DNA of 64,000 nt from Lactifluus volemus. Its lineage: Eukaryota > Basidiomycota > Agaricomycetes > Russulales > Russulaceae. This document shows positions 45,421 through 56,800 of this stretch, one piece after another (within the stretch, counting starts at the first letter, position 1; each line of letters opens with the position of its first letter). Location: assembly GCA_022376515.1 (NCBI GenBank), contig WTXI01000005.1, forward strand, positions 496,001 to 560,000, given 5' to 3'. Under the pieces are notes generated by a model. The model searched no databases, had not been told where the DNA came from, and was given only the letters and a program-made list of their open reading frames with translations. The position numbers and the translations under genes are program-made.

Positions 45421-46148
45421 TGTAAGCGTGTACCCTTACTACGCGGCAACTTGAAATTTTGGAAGGACATGCTCATAGGACTTTTCCCACGAGACATGAA
45501 CCATTTTGAGTACCGTAGCTGTACGTTAGGATATCAGGGGGACTTATCCGCGAGCCCCATTTCCGGATTTCGCGACTGCGGATTGCGCGACGATGCGAAG
45601 TAGGGAGTGAGGAACATAGACATAGAAGGGATGACGTCACGACGATCAGCTCCACTAATCAATATGGCCGGAGCGCTTAGATTATGTCAGTGGGTCAGGC
45701 AAGAACTGGAAGTAAGCGTTGTGCAAAGCCAGAGCTTGTTGTCTGAGTCCAAGGCATCGGTGCGACAGGTGAAGCCGGTGAGTAGCCACTACTAGGGCTC
45801 TCCGTGCCGTACTTGTACCAGACATAACAACAACAATAAAAAAAAACAGAATCTACTATACAAGATGTGGATTTTGAGGATGGCGAAGAGGCCTCAGTGA
45901 CTGGATGGAAGACCTTACTGGCACCCTCGAGCTCACCCTTCGACTTCCTTCGCCTTCGCGCCTGCCCTAAACCTCGACCCGATTGGGACGGCTCGATTCC
46001 ATCAAACCCGACGTCACACTCGCAAAACAAACATCACCTCAATCACCGACTTCGACGCGTCCTCAGCTGAAGATATCACATTAGCTCTCCTTTCAGAATA
46101 TTGCTACTACACTGGTGCTACAAGACGACGCCTATCAGCGTGCTATCA

Positions 46149-46162
46149 CCCCCCCCCCCCCC
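46149..46162. repeat. Poly-C homopolymer (C14)
   Basis: Fourteen consecutive C on the plus strand, unusually long for this sequence. Its exact length is likely to be unreliable. Confidence 0.8.
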
Positions 46163-46357
46163 TTTTCTCTACGGACTATCGAGCGATGTCGCGCGAAGCC
46201 AGACCGTTTAGAGCGTTGCCGATGCAGCGCCTCCTCGGCTGAAGCCTTACATCCCCTTCCTTTCGTCCATCAATTGTTCTAGAGGGCAGTGTCTCAACGA
46301 CTCTCAAGTATTGCCTTTGAAGACTTTCCCTTCTGTCGTTTTAGCTCTGAACTACCT

Positions 46358-46520
46358 ACATATAAAGGCCTTGCCCAACGGCCTAGAAGGCCCTAAGAAG
46401 GGCATTCAATACACTTCTTTTGATTCAGGATCACCTAGTTTTCGCACTCGAAGTTATTAAGCCTGTCATTCTCGTCTCATCTCATCTCGTCTCGTCTTGT
46501 TTCACCTCTGAACTCTCACT
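46358..46520 (+). promoter_or_regulatory. TATA box followed by pyrimidine-rich leader, no downstream gene seen
   Basis: CATATAAAGG near 46358-46367 is followed by repeated TCTCATCTC/TCTCGTCTC words at about 46470-46500, the layout of a strong fungal promoter or of a retrotransposon LTR. No coding sequence follows on the plus strand, and no terminal inverted repeat or primer-binding site was found. Confidence 0.3.
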
Positions 46521-47106
46521 CCTCGCTCGTTACAGCCCTAGCCCCGATCTACGTGTTCGACAACTCAACGCGTCCGCATCTCGTTTATTTCCCGATTCGA
46601 TAAACGTGCCGCGGGCGTCTTCGTCGTTCCCGCGCATGTCCCTCTAGTCTTTCTCGACTCACACTAGCTTCCCTCGAACTTGCCCGTTCTCTCCGGAGTG
46701 CATTCAAAGCCGTCGTTTGGAAGTGTAAGAATTAAGAAGGACGTGCTTCGTCGGGGTTCGCAAGGACGTCTTCCTTGGTGACGTCACGGGAGCGGAATGA
46801 CACGCACCGCCCGCTACAGTACCGGTCCCGTAACCACACTGGCCGTAATTGATATCCCGAATTGATATCCGGCCATGCCATAAACTGTATTCTATGATAC
46901 GTGCAGAACCCCACGGTACCGGTGAGTAAAGATGCAATAAATTGATCATCATTACCCTATGATTCGTGCTGCATCTCCTTTTGTGAAACAAAGATTTCGC
47001 GACGCTAAAGGAAAGGCAATACAAGGTCTGTACGTTTACCCCCATCGCTGAAGCGTCTGCCTTCTCCGGAATCCAGGATCAGTCACGCGTCAATTTCCAA
47101 AAGCTG

Positions 47107-47551
47107 TCAATGCTTCTCCAAGCCCTTCTCTTTAGGTTCCTCAAGTAGCCTGACAGCCTTTATCACTGGGTAAATGAAAATAAGTTACTAGTAGAGTAAG
47201 TAGATCGGTTTTGCCTTGCAACAAGTGCTGTTCCCTGCGAACCTGAAAGCTTAAATTTGCGCCACTACGGACATCATTGGGCAGTGTACATGGTACGGTT
47301 ATCTGCGATATTACTCCGAGATTTCCATCTAGATCTTGAATCGATACCATGCGCGGCTCCCTCGAGACCATCAGACACGGATTTATTATGACTCGGACGG
47401 CTAATTGAAGTTTGTAGTAAGGCGTTCCATCCGCGGTCATCAGGTTCGATGCACAAAGATGCGGAGCGGAACCTGAGATCCATGAAAGCACCGTTGAGAT
47501 CACATCGATTGTGACCTGTAACTTACATGAGGTGGAAATTGCAGTTAACAA
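47107..47551 (-). CDS. Uncharacterised protein, C-terminal part
   Basis: An open frame reads VTIDVISTVLSWISGSAPHL, then YYKLQLAVRVIINPCLMVS and SIQDLDGNLGVISQITVPC, and SFQVRREQHLLQ. A short intron with an ACCCAG acceptor near 47161 would join it to IKAVRLLEEPKEKGLEKH and a stop at 47107. The beta-rich first part and charged tail look coding. The 5' end is undefined and I do not recognise the family. Confidence 0.4.
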
Positions 47552-47792
47552 ACCCCTAATATAAGAAAGCTAAGTCGGTAACCATCCCTTTGAATAAATC
47601 TTAAATATTTTGTTTGTATTTTACCACCTAGTAGCCTGTTCTCAATGGACATGCAGTATATCCCCGTCTAGAAAAGCGGGGCTATACGACAGTAAAAAAT
47701 GGAAAGTCACAGCATGACTTCGAGACACTACAAAGGCGGCCTATGGACATACTGTACTCCACAATATTTTCTTCCGCCTCCAGCTGATCATC

Positions 47793-49067
47793 ATGAGACT
47801 CCCTTCCGCTTGTGTACTTTCTGTGATTGCTTTGTCCACTGGGGCTATGGGGCGCACCCTTACTGTAACGAACTCATGCCCATTTACGATATGGTGGGTC
47901 TCTCTATCTTGACAAGAATGCCTTGCTTATGCACAATGCCTCCACGCTGCCCAGGCCCGCCGTAAGCGCTTACTTAGGGTATAGGGTATCGTATTCTAAC
48001 TCATTATGGACAGCTTTTCACGGATCTCCATGCCGGCAGTGCGGCGCCTGATCAACCCACTGGGTATGCTCTACATTTACCTTCGTCTCACATTGTCGAC
48101 CTCACCCTGGTTGGATCCGTAACAGTTGGGAGGCTCCAGCTCACTCTTCCGTTACCTTCGACGTGCCCGATAACTGGCACGCCGGTCGTGTCTGGGTATT
48201 CCTGTGCTCCTGTCACCACGACTTGACCACTAATAGCGCCGTACTCTAAGGGACGACGTGGTTGTGATTTCACCACTAATCCAGGCCCCAATTCCTGCCT
48301 CGACGGTGGTTGCAACGGTGGACTACTTTGTGATGCATCCACGGGCACAGTGAGTCAATGCGGGATGCCTCCCAGTTCTCGCTAACTAAGCGTTCATCAG
48401 GGTGTTCCTCCAGCCACCGTTGCCGAATTTACCTTGAAGGGCGATGGGAACCTCGATTTTTTTGACGGTCCGCAACCAGCGAAGTGATTTTGTCGAATTT
48501 TTTTTTTTTAATTGTCCGTTGCGCAGTGTCACTCGTTGACGGATACAATCTGCCGATGGAGATCACAAACAACCAAGCCTGTCCCGTTGCATCGTGCCCG
48601 GTTGACCTTGGTCTGAATTGTCAGTGTCCCGATCGGCGTGGCTCCTGCCTCACCCTTTAGCTGACCTTTTCTCCAGGTCCTCCACCTTTGCAGGGCCCGT
48701 TCGACTCGACTGGGTTCCCTGTAGGGTGCAAGAGCGCCTGCGCGGCTGGACTCTCATCCGACCCGAGCAATTCCCCGAACTGCTGCACGGGAAATCACGA
48801 CACTGCTCAAACTTGCCCACCGTCTGGCGTGGAATATTACTCTTATTTTAGTGTGTTCTAGTTCCCTCGACGCTGACCTCCTGCATAACACATGGTATTG
48901 CAGAATCGAACTGCCCCAACTCCTACGTGTATGCCTATGATGAATCGAGTGGGACGGCACTTTTCACGTGCGACTCGTCAAAACAGGCAGACTATACGAT
49001 TACCTTCTGCCCCCAGGCGTCTGATGTCCGACTGAGACCATCATACCCTGACGGTATTTTGCTTTAA
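47793..49067 (+). CDS. Secreted thaumatin-like protein
   Basis: PR-5/thaumatin fold; fungal members are secreted and some cleave beta-1,3-glucan in the cell wall. Exon 1 (47793-47893) encodes a signal peptide (MRLPSACVLSVIALSTGAMG) and the mature start RTLTVTNSCPFTIW. Exon 2 is a 7-nt microexon (47955-47961) completing W-P-A. Later exons give LFTDLHAGSAAPDQPTGWE, SSVTFDVPDNWHAGRVWGRR, GCDFTTNPGPNSCLDGGCNG, VPPATVAEFTL, SLVDGYNLPMEITNN, GPFDSTGFPVGCKSACAAG, CCTGNHDTAQTCPPSGVEYY and SNCPNSYVYAYDESSGTALF, then ADYTITFCP. Family members normally stop at FCP; here 17 more residues follow to the stop at 49067. The Cys pattern fits the disulfide-rich fold. Confidence 0.93.
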
Positions 49068-49748
49068 TAAACGTCCTCTCTCTTTGGGATTCGTTTTCTT
49101 TTCGTATATATATGGCGAGGTTCTTACTTTGCAGTTATTTTAATTGCTCCGACAATGGCCATCGACCTTTTACAGTACTGTCAATATATTCATGTGACTC
49201 CGGCATAGTAACGAGCACAAATACTGAGGGACATTATTCATTCGGCAATCCTGAAACCCGCAGTGACCGCCCAGACCACTGCCACAGCCTCCGATGCTCT
49301 CAGCGACAACCTCCTTCACCCACATTGCGTGTCCGTGGAGAGATGGTTATCCACTGGGACTAGACTTCAAATGTGTGATGAATGAAGATCTCAGAAATCC
49401 TGTAGAATAGATACTTGGTTTTTCAAGTTTTCGGGGGCATCTGAATCTGTCAACATTTTTTCAGATGGACCTACAGTTCGATAATCCGCCGAACATCGCA
49501 TTACAACAGCCCCACTCTCATCACCACTGGTATTTCCAATTGGACAAAAAAATAAATCCTGGCACAGATCAGGTCCGAGAAAACTGCGGGGTCACTCCAC
49601 TGGATAGCCGTGCGGTTCTAGAACGTACGCATAGAGGTGAGGCGATTTTTACAAGACGCGCTTAGAAGCTGTGGGGTTCTTCGCTAGAGATAAATGGTTT
49701 TACACGGGTTACAACAAACACGACACAGGTATGGTGAATAGCATTCGA
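49068..49748. other. Convergent 3' intergenic region
   Basis: About 680 bases between the thaumatin-like and peroxin stops. It is A/T-rich with only short frames; I see no gene. Confidence 0.45.
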
Positions 49749-51329
49749 TCAGTGTGAGCCCGATACCGCGGCCTGCAACCTCTGCCTAAAACCGCTTCCA
49801 ACTACGCCCAGTCCAATCGATTTAGACCTCTCATTTGGCGATAGTGAACTTGCGGATCCATACAAATTATCCCTTTTCTCCTTCTCCTTCTCCGCGGCTT
49901 TCTCGCTGTTCGCCAACGTGTCGTCTGGGAGCGGCTGCAGAGCCCCGTCGTCACGCAGGACACCTGTTGGCCCGGGTCCCACGCGCTCGGTTGTCTCTGT
50001 CAGAATGGCAACGCGCGTCCATCGACGATAACGCGTGTACTATAACGAGAAACCCAGTGATGAGCACGGACAGCGCAAAAGCCCACCTAATGGGGGAAGG
50101 GGGGGAAGGAGAGAGAGGCACAAACCTTGCCAAGCCCGCCTTTGCCACTATGACTCTCCCACTTGTTATCGCCATACACCCACCCATCCGCATCTGTCTC
50201 TGGTTTCTCCACGCCTTCGGCATCTGCGGGCGTCTCTCCCTCTCTCTGCACAACCACACGCCACTCGGGCTCTGTCCACACCCAAGTTGCGGTGCGCTTT
50301 TCACGCGCGTTAGGTACGCCGTCCACGGATAAGAAAGCAGTTGTAGGCGCGGGTAGCGCGAACGCTGCCGGTGGGGGGAGCGGCGCCTGCAAGGCGCTAC
50401 ACCATGAAGGGCGCTCGCCAGGGAGTAGCGCGGCGGTCCAGTCGAGCCCCATCCACCAGCGTTGGTTCTCATACACCGTGAAGGCGAAACGGAGTTGCGC
50501 TGTGACCGTTATATTGGCACCTCGTGCTGCATCTGCAGTGCCGACAGATGGGGCAAGGATCGATAGTGCATAGGTTTCCCGGTGAGGCAGGCCCAGCAAC
50601 GGTAGGCGGCCCACGCACAAAGGCGCTACGCCAGAGAGCGGCACGCAAAAGGTGCGCGAAGGGTGCACGGTAGGTCAAGACGATCGTACCGAAGAGACCG
50701 AGCAGAGCGCGCACTGAGATGAGGCAGGTAATGAAGAAGTAGGGAATGGTGACGATCGCACACGCGCGAAAGAGAACGGCTAAGGGGACTTTGGAGGGGG
50801 AGAGAGATGTTGGGAGGGTCGGAAACTGTGGAAGGAGGGAAAGGAGAGAGGCAAGATCTTTCACTGCCGCCTGGATAGATGCCTCCGTGATGGGCTGCGA
50901 CATGTAGTTTGGCGCTTGTCGTTGTCTGAAATACAACAGTACAGATGCTATTACAAAAGGAAGAAAATATCTGTGGGTTCGTCAGCTCGCAATCATATAG
51001 GATCAAAAGGACACCAACCTGAGTGCCCGGTCGGCGAAAAGGACGAGTACCCACCAGGCAGCGAGAAGTAGCCAACTGTCTACCCAAGACGACTTCCAAC
51101 TAAGGATCTGTGCTGCATAATGTAATGATGACACCGATGGGCCTAGGCGGACTAGAAGGGCCACCAAGGGCGGAGGGACCGCGTGGAGGAAATCGATGAG
51201 GGTGGGTGAGCCAGCTAACGCGTCCACGGGCTGCGAGACCGAATCTGGCTTTTGTTGTTCTTGCTCTGGCGGGGACGGAAGAGTGACGGTCGCCTGGGAT
51301 TGAGATTGAGAGGTCGTTTGATTTGGCAT
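49749..51329 (-). CDS. DysF-domain peroxisomal membrane peroxin (Pex24/Pex28-Pex32 family)
   Basis: Integral membrane regulators of peroxisome number and size at ER contact sites. The start is the ATG at 51329 (MPNQTTSQSQSQATVTLPSP). Exon 1 has LIDFLHAVPPPLVALLVRLG and a span at WLLLAAWWVLVLFADRALR. Exon 2 continues YFLPFVIASVLLYFRQRQAP with two more hydrophobic segments (VLFRACAIVTIPYFFITCLI; LLGLFGTIVLTYRAP). The DysF part reads FTVYENQRWWMGLDWTAALL, then TWVWTEPEWRVVV and ADGWVYGDNKWES. The last exon has YTRYRRWTRVAILTETTERV and a Ser-rich tail to 49749. Two one-base breaks (near 50615 and 50513) separate the spans from the DysF block. Which yeast paralogue it matches cannot be decided here. 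Confidence 0.85.
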
Positions 51330-52004
51330 TTTTGAGTTGTGGCCTCGCTTTACTTGGTCGTTGATATGTGAGGGTCGTCGCACACGATTTAGTCGCGTGA
51401 TACCTAATTTACTGGTGTGACCAACCACCGAGTCCACAAAGAGAACACCATAACAAGTCAAAACCGACAGAGTCCATCTATTTCAATGAAGGAACACAAT
51501 AATACGCTGTAGCCCAATCGACCCACTTAAGTTCTATGTACATATGGCCGATGAATCGGGGGAATCCATAAAGTTCATTCTCTTCCCCACACATCCAACC
51601 ATCATTAGGGAACTTGTCCATAAACTTCTTAGTTCTGAGCTTCTTCACATGCACCGTGTGATACGATCCCCCGAAGCCGAAGTATTGTGCCGTCCATCTG
51701 GTGAAAATCCAAACAGCAACAGACTTCTATTCAGCATGTCCAGTGAATGTCCCCATCTTGTGAGAACACAACACACTCTACCCCGTTGGTCACAACGCAG
51801 GGTTCACCGAGATACGTACCAGCCACGTTGAGCTGAGGCAAAGTCGGTTGCGTTTCGCAAACATGAAGGGTTATATTATCTGAGCAAAGATCGAAATTGA
51901 CATAGAAGTGATTAAGAATCGGAGGTAACTTATATACTACGATAAGTCAATTTAAACTCAGCTGTCAGGTAATCACAAAAAAAAACAAAAAAAAAAAACA
52001 AAAT
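51330..52004. other. Divergent intergenic region between peroxin and GPI18
   Basis: About 675 bases. A minus-strand run (VVTNGVECVVFSQDGDIHW, near 51800-51740) looks faintly coding but is short and interrupted. An A-rich tract (51977-52003) directly precedes the GPI18 ATG. Confidence 0.4.
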
Positions 52005-53295
52005 ATGGCCGTCGACGGCATCGGTGATCAGACGAGGGAGCACATCGTTCTCCTCGACAAGCTTGCCATTCTTTCCCGTGTATTTGCGGCGGCATTACTC
52101 TGCTTGACCTCCGCTTCTCTTCCCCTCTTCGACGCCTCTCCACGTATACTCGTTCCACACACCACTTCTCTTCCCTCTCGTCATCTCTACTCCGATGGGA
52201 CGCCTTCCACTTTTCCAGTATTGCAAAGGATGGATATCTTTATGAACACTACTGGGCTTTTTTTCCTGGTCTGCCATGGCTTTCGCGATTGGCAGAAAAT
52301 CTCCCTGCGTTCAAGGTCGATAGCACAACTGCTGCCCACGCTTGGGTTGCTCTCCTTCACGTCGCCCTCGCCATACCCACCACACGTGCGATCTATAACC
52401 TCACGTTGATTCACTTTCGCTCACCCTCCTTCTCTCTCCTCACTGCACTCCTATCGCTTCTCCCCGCGAGCCCCGTCACCTTGTACTTTGCGCCATATGC
52501 CGAACCCATTTTCACCTTTCTTTCCTATCGAGGTGTGTGCACGCCTCTATTTATCAATCGCTCTACTCCCTATCTCTGTTCTCAACATTGTGCACCTCAG
52601 GAATGCTTGCCTGTGCGCGTGAGCGCTACCTCCCTGCTTCGTTGTACTTGCGGCGGCGGCGGCCTTCCGGTCAAATGGCCTACTGCTTGCTCTTTACGTC
52701 CCTTGGTTCTGATAGTCGACCCCTTTCTTACGTCTTAACCCTTCCGCGCCCAAGCGTAGTGATCCTAGCTTGCTTCCACGCTTTACTTCCGTCATGCCAT
52801 CACTGCTTCACCAAATCAACGCCTACCGCGCCTTTTGTTTGCTACAGACGGCTCGCTACCACCACCTTGGTGCAATGACTTCATACCTTCGATATACACA
52901 CACGTCCAACGTACCTACTGGCACGTCGGTTTCCTCTCTTATTGGACATTCGCCCAGCTCCCCAACATCCTTCTCGCGCTCCCACTTCTCGTCCCGCTCC
53001 TCCTCTACAGCATGTCTCACATCTCCTGCTCGTACGTGGAAAACCGGGAGGTCGTCTCAGACCACTGAAATCGACAGCACACGCTGTGCATGCCGCGATA
53101 TTCGGTCTCACCTTACTTACGAACGCTCACACCCAAATCGCGCTCAGGTTGTTGCCGGCGCTACCGAGCACGTACTGGGCGGCTGCGGCCCTAGTCGTCG
53201 AGCGGCCACGGTGGGGCCGAGCGTATATCATCTGGGCGGTGTTATGGGGCGCAACAAGCATCGTGCTATGGGCCGCATTCTTGCCCCCCGCATAG
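52005..53295 (+). CDS. GPI18: GPI mannosyltransferase 2 (PIG-V / Gpi18)
   Basis: ER membrane enzyme that adds the second mannose to the GPI anchor precursor. The N-terminal span is HIVLLDKLAILSRVFAAALL. The conserved block LLRWDAFHFSSIAKDGYLYE and HYWAFFPGLPWLSRLAENLP includes the catalytic-loop Asp expected in this family. Further spans follow (LLHVALAIPTTRAIYNLTLI; LYFAPYAEPIFTFLSYRG), then RPWCN-like PPPWCNDFIPSIYTHVQ, HVGFLSYWTFAQLPNILLAL, and the C-terminus AIFGLTLLTNAHTQIALRLL and GATSIVLWAAFLPPA at 53295. An intron is clear at 52533-52600. One-base breaks occur near 52187 and 52645, both inside conserved sequence, and the junctions around 52730-52850 and 53070 are uncertain. Divergent from the peroxin gene. 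Confidence 0.88.
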
Positions 53296-53841
53296 GCAGC
53301 AAAAAAGTCCCTTCTTTTATACGATTTCGGTGGATTCACGCTCGCTCTGAATCCCGGCGGACATTGTGATGTTCCCCTCGCAGCTTTCTAGCCTCGGTCG
53401 ATCCGTGGTCCTCCGAACCTCCGTCTCTTCGCAGGTGTAGCAATTCAAAGTTTGAATACCTGATGAAGGGGATTCTGCATGGCATGTGGCATTTGCCTAG
53501 ATGACGTTTACCAGTTATACCCCGTCTCCACATTCCTTCCGTGAAAAAAAATGTTTTATGAGTTCTTGTGTACGGTTCATCGTGGAAATTTGGGGGGGGA
53601 GGGGTATATGCTAGTAATACGGACCGTCGAACAGACAATTTGGGGGGTCGTCAATAAATGCCGTGACAAGGACATGGATAGATGCTACCGTGTAAAGTCA
53701 ACAGTACGCAGGATACCCACAGTCAGTAGGTGATGAACCGATGACATACGTGGTGTACATAAAATTGGATTAAATGTTAAGTGGGGAAAACTATTAAGAA
53801 GAATATAACGAAGAGTCCAAGTGTTTTGGGGTGCTGCATTC
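53296..53841. other. Convergent 3' intergenic region
   Basis: About 545 bases between the GPI18 and DUF3712-protein stops. No gene or repeat is recognised. Confidence 0.45.
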
Positions 53842-56800
53842 CTATCTCCGGTCAACTCGCGACGTTGGGGTCCATCGCGGTTGTAGAACACCGCTGGAAG
53901 TACTGCGCGTCATGCTCGTGAGATGCTCGGCAACGGACTCGACGTTACTCCGAGTCGTCGCTGCGCTCGATTCAGGGCTAGCGCTGCTCGTGACATGGCT
54001 CACAGAGGACTGAGAATTACTGAAGGTGCTGTTGACGGCCGACGAGGCCTTCGCTGTCGAGTTCTCAAATACTTGTAAAAAGTCGGTGAGGGATAGGCCC
54101 TGTAGGTCATACTTTGTTGGTACGTGTGACTGAGTGAGATGTAACCACGGAATCGTATATCCTTCTTTGCCGATGCTGAGGAACGCATACGGATCAGTTT
54201 CAGCTGCTCAATCCGTCGAGATCTGGTACGTACGTGACTGTGGTCACTGCAAACACATCGAGGTGGCCCAAGGGAATGATCCCCAGCGAAAGCAGGGCAC
54301 CTTTCGTGAGTAGCACCTTGCCAAGTTTTCCACTATTCGCCGTGCCTCTGGCAGGAACAGTGAAGGTAGCAAATGCTTGATCGAAGTGAGCAAATATCTC
54401 TCCATTGACGCCTGAATCAGTCTGGGCGAACGTAATACGGATATCCGTATCGAAAGGGTTCGCAACCTAACAGATAGACATAGATAAGATCAGTCTGGAT
54501 ACGGAAGCATCGCTGTCGGGGACTGACGTCGAAGTCAATAGACACGAAGTTATCAAAGACAGCCGATAGTGGGATATGAACGTTGATGTGCGTGATAATT
54601 GGCGGAGCATTGAGACCTCCAAAATAAAAGACAACACTGAGCATGCTGAAAGGAAGAGAAAGAGGACGACCTACCGGTGAGGCTTCCGGAGAGTGAGACT
54701 CCTTCTAATGCTGGGACCAACGAAAGGTATGGAGAACTCGACGAGTCGCCTTTGATGGAAAGCGGGAGAGTGTCACCGGTCTGGATAAATTCAGTGAGGA
54801 AACTCTGCGCAGTTGTGTCATTGGCATTCTCGGGTTCGTAATGGAACTCGGCAGCAATCGCGTTTTTCCCCGGGACAAGGTTCAGGGCCTATAAGGTAGG
54901 ATTAAGACTTCCCTAACATCATATATAGAAAGAACGAACGTTGATGGCCGCGCGGCCAATCTTCACATCCTTGAAGAAGATAGCAAAAGATACATCATTG
55001 GTTTGAATGGAGACATTGGACGGATTCTGCAAGGTCGTTGTGAGGTCCGTGAGGATGTATTGGTTGCCATTTTTGCCGCCGCTTCCTATAATACTGACAT
55101 TGGTCAGGGTGGTTTCATGTCCAAAGCTATTGATGCCTGCGTACAAGGTGTCAGTGACAAAGAGTTGGGTACAAGAGCTAAGGAGCGTACAAACCTTGCA
55201 TAGTAGACGAAACGTTGAAAGGGATGTCAGAGATGGGTACGTCACCGATTGTAGTCCGCGCTATGACATCTGCGGAGCCTTTGAGTTCGAAATTCACGCT
55301 TTGGGTATTAGTGACTGCGGCGAAGAATGAAGAGAAACCCAAATTATTCAGCGATTGGAGCGGCCGTTTCGAGAAGGTAATTTGGAGATCGGCGACATTC
55401 CCAGTGGATACACCCCCAGCAGTATTGGATAGCGGTAGCTTCAGCTACACGATAACAATTACGTCAGTGTTTGTGCGGAGGTCGCGTTTGCGGATACAAA
55501 GTAGGTTCTACCTCTGCAACATCCGAACCGCTTGCTTCAATTTTTATGTCCTCTGAGGCTTGCACAACTTGTAAGGAGAACCCGAATGGGTTCTGATAAG
55601 TCGCGAGGGTGTCATGTGAGCTTGCCAGCGGCGCGAAAGTCTCGCTTTGCTCAGTCATAACAATTTCAAGATCTGATATTGTAATTGAGTCGATGATCTA
55701 CAAGAAACAGGTTAGTGATAGAATACTCTCGACAGAAAACAAAACACACTTTGTATACGTGACCTGGAAGGATGACCTCCAACGTGAGCGTCTTGAAGGC
55801 TTTGCTCAACCAGCCAACTGTGGCTTTTCCTGATGGCGCTACGGATTCACCCTGGACGCTAAGAGTCTGGTTCTGGCCTGAAAGGAATCGAGAGAAGAGT
55901 TTTCCGACGCTATCAAGCTCGCTTCCCGATTTGTGTGTGATGCGACCTGATAGATGTGACGTGGTCACTGACTCTGGTGCAAGGGCCAACGATGTTGCGA
56001 ACAGGGCTACAATACATATATGTGGGAGTGCGCTGCTGAAAGAAGACGGAAACGTACGACCGAGTACCGTTGCACCGAAAGATGTTTGGAAACCGACCGT
56101 ACCTAATTCAATGCCAAGTTCTGTAAACCTTGCGTGAGCCTGTAAAACGCAGTTATGTGCAACGGCACGAACGAGCAGGTGACGGTATGAGAGCGTCCGT
56201 CTCGATGTGAATTCCTCCCGCAGGATCATCGGAAGGCAGCTGGAAGTTGCTGATCGTAACGCCGCGTAAGCCGTTGAAAGCCGCGAAAGTTACGTCCTTG
56301 CGAAGAGAAACACCACTAAAGACTATACCAAGCGCAGTAACCCGAAGCCTTTTAGTGTGAATAGTCCAAGTGAAGCTGGGGTTATGCAGGAGGAACGTGG
56401 CAAAAGTTGTGAACCTTCAAGTAGCACCGTAAGTGTTACTGTTCAGCGTCCATGTACCGACACTCACTGTCTCTCGTTCGTGATAGTGAGGTGACCACTG
56501 GTGTGATAGTCAGGAACTCCAGCATTGGCGCCAGCGCAAACTGACAACAGTCAGGAAATATGGTCAATCAATCAAGGAAATGCGTACTCGAAGGAAGAGA
56601 AATGGTTGCGATATCATGGCCTTGCCAAGTGACGCTAGACGAGTGCCAGCTGATGGGAGACGAGGTAAAGCATACCATATTGAAGGCTTACGTTACCGGC
56701 TCTTCAAATTCGATGAGGGCATCCAAGGGCCCAATGTTAGTCAGAGCTCCCTGCAACGCCAAATCGAATCCGCCTTCCGAAAGGTTTCTAATATACTAAG

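Larger units (their letters stand above)
44563..47106. other. Gene-poor region with fragments and low-complexity sequence
   Basis: About 2.5 kb without a supportable gene. It contains a minus-strand coding-like fragment (45117-45420), a C14 run and a TATA plus pyrimidine-rich segment (about 46358-46520) described separately. A plus-strand open frame near 45840-46070 (DVDFEDGEEASVTGWKTLL) may be a relic. The tandem words ATTGATATCC at about 46848-46872 are too few to call a repeat. Confidence 0.4.
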
